Positions 7,295-11,710 of a stretch of 11,710 nt of DNA are shown piece after piece. Source of the DNA: GCA-002697625 sp002697625 (GTDB taxonomy: Bacteria; Bacteroidota; Bacteroidia; Flavobacteriales; BACL11). The stretch covers positions 1-11,710 of the forward strand of contig CAXFOB010000015.1 in assembly GCA_964004625.1 (NCBI GenBank). Direction: 5' to 3'. The translations under genes and the position numbers were made by a program. Under the pieces are notes generated by a model. The model was not told where the DNA came from, did not search any database, and saw nothing but the letters and a program-made list of their open reading frames with translations. Numbering within the stretch: position 1 is the first letter of the stretch; each line of letters starts with the position of its first letter.

Positions 7295-9553
7295 ATGGAA
7301 GATTATTTACAAGAATTAAATCCCGATCAAAGAAAAGCAGTTATCCAAACAAATGGATCTAGTATGGTTATTGCCGGAGCGGGATCGGGAAAAACTCGTG
7401 TTCTTACATACAAAATTGTACACCTATTAAAAAATGGAGTTAATCCATTTAATATACTCGCACTTACCTTTACGAACAAAGCTTCTAAGGAAATGAAAGT
7501 AAGAATAGATAAAATTGTTGGAGGAGACAAATCTAAAAGTTTATGGATAGGGACCTTTCATTCAGTATTTTCAAGAATTTTAAGGATTGAAGCAGAAAAA
7601 ATACAATACCCACAAAACTTTACTATATACGATACTGCGGACTCCAAAAGTTTAATCAGAAGTATTATTAAAGATTTAAATCTTGATAAAGAAGTTTATA
7701 AGTTAGGTACTATTCAGAACAGAATATCATCTTTAAAAAATAACTTTATAACTCCGGAAGGATATAAAAACCATCCAGAACTTACACAAACAGACTTAAA
7801 AGCTAAACGAACAGAGTTTGGAAGAATTTATCATCTGTATTCACAAAGATGCTTTAAGTCTGGAGCTATGGATTTTGATGACCTACTAATAAAAACATAC
7901 AAATTACTAGAAGAATTTCCGGAAGTAATGTACAAATACCAAAAAAAATTTCAATATATTTTAGTTGATGAGTATCAGGACACAAACCATATACAATATT
8001 TAATAATAAAGAAATTAGCTGCGCTTAACGAAAACATCTGCGTAGTTGGAGATGACGCACAATCTATTTATGCTTTTAGAGGTGCAAACATTCAAAATAT
8101 ACTAAACTTTAAAATTGATTATCCCGATTATAAATTATATAAATTAGAACAAAATTATAGGTCAACAAAAAACATAGTTGAGACTGCAAACTCATTAATA
8201 AGACATAACGAAAAACAAATTGAAAAAGATGTTTGGACTCATAATAAAAACGGAGAGGAAATAATTATTTGCGAATCAGCAACTGATAATGATGAGGGGA
8301 GGCTTGTTTCCAACACCATAAATCAATTATTATCTGAAGAAAATTATAAAGATTTTGCAATCTTGTACAGAACTAACGCACAATCGAGAGCATTAGAGGA
8401 AGCCCTGAGAAAAATGGCGATACCATACAAAATTTATGGTGGACTTTCTTTTTATCAAAGAAAAGAAATTAAAGATTTGTTATCCTATTTTAGAATGACA
8501 ATAAATCCAAAAGATGAGGAAGCTTTAAAAAGAACTATAAATTATCCTGCCAGAGGAATTGGAGCAACAACACTACAGAAATTAATTATTACAGCAAATG
8601 AAAATGAGATTTCTATCTGGGAAGTTATTAATGAAATTGATAGTTACAATGTAAAGATTAACTCTGGAACTAAAAATAAGATATTAGAATACTCTACATT
8701 AATTAAAAGTTTTTCTGCAGAATCTGAAACTAAAAATGCGTACGAGATAGCAGAAATAATTACAAAATCTTCAGGGCTATTTTCCTTATTAAATTCAGAC
8801 AAGACTCCAGAAGGAGTTAATAGGTTCGAAAACATACAGGAACTATTAAATGGAATGAAAGATTTTACTGAAAATTATGATGGAGAACTAACACCTATCC
8901 TATCTGAATTTATGAAAGATGTAGCTCTTTTAACAGACTCTGACAAGGAGACAAAAGATGATTACAACAAAATTACACTGATGACTATTCATGCCTCAAA
9001 AGGATTAGAATTCCCATACGTTTTTGTTGTAGGAATGGAAGAAGGATTATTTCCATCTATGATGAGTGGAAATAGCCAATCAGAACTAGAAGAAGAAAGA
9101 AGGTTGTTTTATGTTGCTATTACTAGAGCCGAAAAACGACTCTTTCTGTCTCATTCAAATATCAGATTTAAATGGGGACAATATATCGATTCAGAACCTA
9201 GCAGATTTTTATCAGAACTAGATCAAAGATATATTGTTAAGAAAAATTTTGCAGAAACACAGAAGGTAGAACAGAGACCTTATAAAATATTTGCAAAAAC
9301 TAAAACTAATTTCAAAAAAAGTTCTATTCCTAAAAAGTTTGTAAAAGTAAATTCATCTGATCATTCCAGAATAAAACAGAGCGACATAAGTGAATTACAA
9401 AATGGACAGCTTGTAAAACACTCTAAATTCGGAACTGGTAAGGTGATTAATATTGAAGGAGAAGGAGGAAATAAAAAAGCAATTGTATTTTTTAACGGAA
9501 TAGGACAGAAACAATTATTACTAAAATTTGCAAGATTAGAAATCATTAAATAA
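7295..9553 (+). CDS. uvrD: UvrD/PcrA-type superfamily 1 DNA helicase (752 aa)
   Basis: This is a full-length superfamily 1A 3'-5' DNA helicase, the family that unwinds DNA in nucleotide-excision and mismatch repair and strips RecA or stalled RNA polymerase. Visible motifs in order are the Q motif (LNPDQRKAV, from residue 8), Walker A AGAGSGKT (27-34), Ia ALTFTNKASKEM (56-67), TFHS (87-90), Walker B/II LVDEYQDTN (223-231), III VVGDDAQSIYAFRGA (250-264), IV LEQNYRS (284-290), V MTIHASKGLEF (563-573) and VI FYVAITRAEKRL (605-616, arginine-finger candidate Arg611). A basic linker at about 645-690 leads to a C-terminal Tudor-like domain (703-752, GQLVKHSKFGTGKV), which in PcrA/UvrD binds RNA polymerase. 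The 752-residue length is close to E. coli UvrD (720). The ATG at 7295 sits just ahead of the Q motif and behind a -7 element. The symbol could equally be pcrA. No sign of a defence-type fusion. Confidence 0.95.
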   Translation: MEDYLQELNPDQRKAVIQTNGSSMVIAGAGSGKTRVLTYKIVHLLKNGVNPFNILALTFTNKASKEMKVRIDKIVGGDKSKSLWIGTFHSVFSRILRIEAEKIQYPQNFTIYDTADSKSLIRSIIKDLNLDKEVYKLGTIQNRISSLKNNFITPEGYKNHPELTQTDLKAKRTEFGRIYHLYSQRCFKSGAMDFDDLLIKTYKLLEEFPEVMYKYQKKFQYILVDEYQDTNHIQYLIIKKLAALNENICVVGDDAQSIYAFRGANIQNILNFKIDYPDYKLYKLEQNYRSTKNIVETANSLIRHNEKQIEKDVWTHNKNGEEIIICESATDNDEGRLVSNTINQLLSEENYKDFAILYRTNAQSRALEEALRKMAIPYKIYGGLSFYQRKEIKDLLSYFRMTINPKDEEALKRTINYPARGIGATTLQKLIITANENEISIWEVINEIDSYNVKINSGTKNKILEYSTLIKSFSAESETKNAYEIAEIITKSSGLFSLLNSDKTPEGVNRFENIQELLNGMKDFTENYDGELTPILSEFMKDVALLTDSDKETKDDYNKITLMTIHASKGLEFPYVFVVGMEEGLFPSMMSGNSQSELEEERRLFYVAITRAEKRLFLSHSNIRFKWGQYIDSEPSRFLSELDQRYIVKKNFAETQKVEQRPYKIFAKTKTNFKKSSIPKKFVKVNSSDHSRIKQSDISELQNGQLVKHSKFGTGKVINIEGEGGNKKAIVFFNGIGQKQLLLKFARLEIIK

Positions 9554-9554
9554 T

Positions 9555-9653
9555 ATGAACAGATTAATCTCTAGACCTTTTGTTTTTTATTTCTTACAAT
9601 TTTTGGATATAATTGGATGGACACTCAAAAGGAAAACGGAAAGGTATATTTAA
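9555..9653 (+). CDS. Possible 32-aa peptide directly after the helicase gene (tentative)
   Basis: An ATG one base after the helicase stop opens a 32-codon frame ending in TAA at 9651. The peptide starts MNRLISRPFVFYFLQFLDII and ends in the basic tail KRKTERYI, so it would have an aromatic-rich hydrophobic centre with basic flanks, compatible with membrane association. Against it, no ribosome binding site is separate from the helicase coding sequence, frames this short are common by chance in DNA this AT-rich, and I recognise no family. The near-overlap with the helicase stop would allow translational coupling. Confidence 0.25.
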   Translation: MNRLISRPFVFYFLQFLDIIGWTLKRKTERYI

Positions 9654-9687
9654 CATTATCTTAATAGTCCCCTTTAAAACGTAATAA

Positions 9688-9738
9688 TTAGTTAAACTAA
9701 GTTTAAGATTAATGTAATCATTTTACTTAATTAATAAG
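9688..9738. repeat. Cluster of short AT-rich palindromes
   Basis: Three short inverted repeats sit within 51 bases. They are TTAGTTAAACTAA (9688-9700), the overlapping AAACTAAGTTT (9694-9704), and CTTAATTAATAAG (9726-9738). They lie about 80-130 bases upstream of the 25-codon ORF, in a region with no other assigned role. They could be regulator binding sites, or chance in AT-rich sequence. Confidence 0.35.
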
Positions 9739-9816
9739 CCATTTTTGACAAAAATTATTCTAAAATAAAATGATAGAGACATTGATTATAAGAAATAAAA
9801 ATTAATAGGTGTTAAA

Positions 9817-9894
9817 ATGAGTAATGAAACTTCTAATCTTATTTTTTTAATTTCTTTGGTATGTTTTGCGTTACTGATAGTAATCATGTATTAA
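9817..9894 (+). CDS. Putative 25-aa single-pass membrane peptide
   Basis: ATG at 9817 to TAA at 9892 encodes 25 residues: a polar start MSNETSN, then an unbroken hydrophobic run of about 17 residues (LIFLISLVCFALLIVIM), and a final Tyr. This is the form of a single transmembrane helix with almost no soluble part, like small accessory subunits such as KdpF or CydX, though neither kdp nor cyd genes are nearby and I make no family assignment. AGGTG at 9807-9811, complementary to the 16S rRNA 3' end, sits 5 bases before the ATG, which is notable in a phylum that seldom uses Shine-Dalgarno sites. Two hairpins, the second with a T-run, follow within 90 bases, so the ORF could be a separate transcription unit. 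No TAnnTTTG element was found upstream. A frame of this length can arise by chance; the hydrophobicity, binding site and terminator together raise the odds. Confidence 0.5.
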   Translation: MSNETSNLIFLISLVCFALLIVIMY

Positions 9895-9910
9895 AAAATA
9901 CTTTTCGTTT

Positions 9911-9945
9911 CACTTATTTTACGTTTTGATATAAGTGAGGTTTTT
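9911..9945 (+). terminator. Possible weak terminator hairpin
   Basis: CACTTAT (9911-9917) pairs with ATAAGTG (9931-9937), a 7-bp stem with a 13-base loop, followed by AGG and five T at 9941-9945. The stem is AT-rich and the T-run short and displaced. It may be a weak terminator or a structural element upstream of the stronger hairpin. Confidence 0.4.
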
Positions 9946-9946
9946 G

Positions 9947-9984
9947 AAGGATGATGGTTTTAAGGTTGCCATCATCCTTTTTTT
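9947..9984 (+). terminator. Rho-independent terminator for the plus strand
   Basis: AAGGATGATGG (9947-9957) pairs perfectly with CCATCATCCTT (9969-9979) around an 11-base loop, and a run of seven T covers 9978-9984. The T-run follows the stem only on the plus strand; on the minus strand the stem is followed by CAAAAACC, so termination is directional. It should end plus-strand transcripts from the 25-codon ORF, or helicase read-through, before they enter ribF antisense. The right arm overlaps the last codon and stop of ribF (9972-9977). Confidence 0.85.
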
Positions 9985-10922
9985 ATAAAATCATTGTTCT
10001 TGAAAATAAGTCTAACCTTATTTTCATCTATTTCTAAAACCTTTCTTAAATCTTCCACAGAAGAAAACTTTTTCTCATCTCTGATTTTTTGGACAACAGA
10101 AACTTCTAACTCTTGACCATAAATATCTTCTTTAAAATCTAGAACATGAACTTCTATACTCTTTATATTCGAATTAAATGTAGGATTATAACCAATGTTC
10201 ATCATTCCTATAAAGGTCTCGGATTTATAACTCACAATAACTGCATACACGCCATTTTCAGGGATTAATTTCCATTTATTTTCTACAACTAAATTTGCCG
10301 TAGGAAAACCTAAATTTTTACCATTTCCTTCTCCATTCACTACCTTACCACAAAAACTAAAATGACGACCTAAATATTTCCTTGCTTCTGGAAAATTACT
10401 CTCTGTAATTAAACTCCGTATTTTAGTAGAGCTTACTGAAATATCTCTATATTTTTGTGGCTCTACTTTTTCTATTTTATAAGAATATAAGTCTGAAAGT
10501 TTCGATAATTCTTCAAAATTTCCTTCTCTATTTCTTCCAAAATGATGATCATATCCAATTATTAGTTTATGAACTTTAAGTTGATTAACCAAAATGTCTC
10601 TAACGAAATTAACAGATTTAATTCTAGAAAAATTAGATGTAAACTCTTGAATAATAAAATGTTTCAGACCATAACCCTCTAACATTTTACACCTTTCTTT
10701 AATGGTGCTCAATAATTTCAACTTCTGATCTTCAGGAAATAATACATGTCTTGGATGAGGGTAAAAAGTAAGAAGAACGCTTTCTCCTCCATTTTTCTCA
10801 GTATACTCATTAAGTTTATTAATTATTGACTGATGACCTATATGAACTCCATCAAAAGTACCCAAAGTAAGTACCACCTTAAAATCTGGGTTAAACTTCT
10901 CTACAGAATTATAAATTTTCAC
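9972..10922 (-). CDS. ribF: Bifunctional riboflavin kinase/FAD synthetase (RibF, 316 aa)
   Basis: RibF phosphorylates riboflavin to FMN and then adenylylates FMN to FAD in the cytoplasm. The N-terminal nucleotidyltransferase half shows TLGTFDGVHIGHQ (19-31, the HIGH-like ATP-binding motif), DHHFGRNREGN (125-135) and VSSTKIRSLI (163-172). The C-terminal kinase half shows GEGNGKNLGFPTANL (197-211, with the flavokinase PTAN motif), PENGVYAV (221-228), MMNIGYNPTF (240-249) and SIEVHVLDF (255-263), where Glu257 is the expected catalytic base. Length is typical (about 310). The start is GTG at 10922-10920: the upstream frame meets a TAA within ten codons without an ATG, and the N-terminus MKIYNSVEKF aligns with the usual RibF start. 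The gene is divergent from atpD and convergent with the helicase gene. All key motifs are intact. Confidence 0.97.
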   Translation of the reverse strand: MKIYNSVEKFNPDFKVVLTLGTFDGVHIGHQSIINKLNEYTEKNGGESVLLTFYPHPRHVLFPEDQKLKLLSTIKERCKMLEGYGLKHFIIQEFTSNFSRIKSVNFVRDILVNQLKVHKLIIGYDHHFGRNREGNFEELSKLSDLYSYKIEKVEPQKYRDISVSSTKIRSLITESNFPEARKYLGRHFSFCGKVVNGEGNGKNLGFPTANLVVENKWKLIPENGVYAVIVSYKSETFIGMMNIGYNPTFNSNIKSIEVHVLDFKEDIYGQELEVSVVQKIRDEKKFSSVEDLRKVLEIDENKVRLIFKNNDFIKKG

Positions 10923-10959
10923 TAGTTTATTTACTTTTTGCGTTTGTTAAAAAACTATT

Positions 10960-10967
10960 CAAAATTA
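10960..10967 (-). promoter_or_regulatory. Putative -7 promoter element of ribF
   Basis: The minus strand reads TAATTTTG, an exact TAnnTTTG match, 37 bases before the ribF GTG. A leader near 30 bases would result. No clear -33 TTG is visible. Confidence 0.4.
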
Positions 10968-11016
10968 AACATAAATTTATTTACAGACTTTATATATTTA
11001 AACAAATAAAAAATAG

Positions 11017-11024
11017 TAGATTTG
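11017..11024 (+). promoter_or_regulatory. Putative -7 promoter element of atpD
   Basis: TAGATTTG, followed by CA, matches TAnnTTTG exactly and lies 49 bases before the atpD ATG. The leader would be about 40 bases and strongly A-rich just before the start codon, a usual feature of highly expressed Bacteroidota genes. No -33 TTG is visible at the usual distance. Confidence 0.55.
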
Positions 11025-11073
11025 CATCCGAAAATTAAATACCTATTTTACAATAAATCTAAAAAAATAAAAC

Positions 11074-11710
11074 ATGTCAAAAAATATTGGTAAAGTTTCT
11101 CAAATTATTGGTCCTGTAGTGGATGTTATATTTGAAGATAATTCAACTAAACTTCCGAACATCTACGATTCTTTAGAAATAAAAAGAGACAATGGGTCTA
11201 AATTAATTTTAGAATGTCAACAACATATTGGTGAGGATACAGTTAGATCTATTTCAATGGAAACTACAGATGGTATTAGTAGAGGAACTGAAGTAATTGC
11301 AACTGGAGCTCCTATTAAGATGCCTGCTGGAGAACATATTAAAGGTAGAGTATTTAATGTTATTGGAGACGCTATTGATGGAATGGAAGATTTAGATAAA
11401 AATTCTGGACTTCCTATTCATAGAGACGCTCCTAAATTTGAAGAGTTATCTACATCTACTGAAGTATTATTTACTGGTATTAAAGTAATCGACCTTATTG
11501 AGCCATATGCAAAAGGAGGAAAGATTGGTTTATTTGGTGGTGCTGGTGTAGGAAAAACAGTACTGATTCAGGAGTTAATTAACAACATTGCAAAAGGTCA
11601 TGGAGGACTTTCTGTATTTGCTGGAGTAGGAGAAAGAACAAGAGAAGGAAACGACTTATTAAGAGAAATGTTAGAATCCGGAATTATCAATTATGGAGAA
11701 GATTTTATCC
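11074..11710 (+). CDS. atpD: F1F0 ATP synthase beta subunit, N-terminal part (C-terminus beyond right edge)
   Basis: The first 212 residues of the catalytic beta subunit of F1 ATP synthase are present; the full protein is usually about 460-505 residues. The N-terminal beta-barrel begins MSKNIGKVSQIIGPVVDVIF. The nucleotide-binding domain shows GLPIHRDAP (112-120), the P-loop GGAGVGKT (155-162, Lys161 and Thr162) and GVGERTREGNDL (184-195). Counting from the P-loop, Glu187 corresponds to catalytic Glu181 of E. coli, Arg188 to Arg182 and Glu198 to Glu192, so the visible active-site residues are intact. In Bacteroidota atpD usually pairs with atpC away from the main atp operon; the unrelated upstream neighbour ribF fits this, and atpC is expected past the edge. 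The ATG at 11074 gives the standard N-terminus. Confidence 0.97.
   Translation, partial: MSKNIGKVSQIIGPVVDVIFEDNSTKLPNIYDSLEIKRDNGSKLILECQQHIGEDTVRSISMETTDGISRGTEVIATGAPIKMPAGEHIKGRVFNVIGDAIDGMEDLDKNSGLPIHRDAPKFEELSTSTEVLFTGIKVIDLIEPYAKGGKIGLFGGAGVGKTVLIQELINNIAKGHGGLSVFAGVGERTREGNDLLREMLESGIINYGEDFI

Larger units (their letters stand above)
9554..9971. other. Convergent intergenic region of 418 bases with small-ORF candidates, palindromes and hairpins
   Basis: No conventional gene lies here between the end of the helicase gene and the end of ribF. The stretch holds a 32-codon open frame directly after the helicase stop, AT-rich palindromes at 9688-9738, a 25-codon hydrophobic ORF at 9817-9894, and two hairpins at 9911-9979. 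I see no tRNA-like cloverleaf, riboswitch, CRISPR or insertion-sequence end. No minus-strand terminator with a T-run after ribF is evident, so ribF transcripts might run antisense into this region. Confidence 0.6.

Noticed and set aside
7327..7530. Minus-strand open frame inside the helicase gene, and similar ones at 8644-8835 and 9361-9546
   Set aside because: All three are antisense to conserved helicase coding sequence, with no recognisable motif.
7295..9553. Helicase as part of a defence system
   Set aside because: It has all helicase motifs plus the C-terminal Tudor-like domain of housekeeping UvrD/PcrA, normal length, and no nuclease, reverse transcriptase or methylase beside it.
9561..9593. 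AGATTAATCT followed by T-rich sequence as a terminator for the helicase gene
   Set aside because: The possible stem is only three base pairs of AT-rich sequence once a loop is allowed, too weak to call.
9745..9750. TTGACA resembling a classical -35 box
   Set aside because: There is no TATAAT-like box at 16-18 bases, and the primary sigma factor of this phylum uses a different consensus.

Overview
The window (about 30% G+C) most likely comes from the chromosome of a marine or aquatic Flavobacteriales bacterium (Bacteroidota), perhaps in or near the Crocinitomicaceae/Cryomorphaceae. Three features support this. Two large secreted proteins are built from SprB-type repeats, and the complete one ends in a type IX secretion (T9SS) type B sorting domain. 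The start of atpD stands apart from other ATP synthase genes, as is usual in Bacteroidota. Exact matches to the Bacteroidota -7 promoter element TAnnTTTG lie upstream of five genes. The family-level placement is inference.

Layout. Positions 1-7194 form a minus-strand surface-protein cluster, read right to left. It starts with a 1758-residue SprB-repeat adhesin-like protein (7194-1918), continues with a small secreted protein of unknown function (1843-1445), and ends with the N-terminal 475 residues of a second SprB-repeat protein carrying a reelin-like domain (1427 to beyond the left edge). The last two genes are only 17 bases apart and probably share a transcript. From 7295 the plus strand carries a complete UvrD/PcrA-type DNA helicase, divergent from the adhesin. 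Positions 9554-9971 lack a conventional gene but hold two candidate very small ORFs, AT-rich palindromes and two hairpins, one of which is a convincing rho-independent terminator. The minus strand then carries ribF (bifunctional riboflavin kinase/FAD synthetase, GTG start). Divergent from it is the 5' part of atpD (F1 ATP synthase beta subunit), cut by the right edge.

How they work together. The right half is housekeeping: DNA repair and replication support, flavin cofactor synthesis, and ATP synthesis. The left half is export and surface biology; the two large proteins should cross the inner membrane by Sec, and the complete one should cross the outer membrane by T9SS. I see no defence system, mobile element, CRISPR array, rRNA or tRNA. 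The best candidates for undescribed biology are the 25-codon hydrophobic peptide gene at 9817-9894 with its own terminator, and the small secreted protein placed between the two SprB-type genes.
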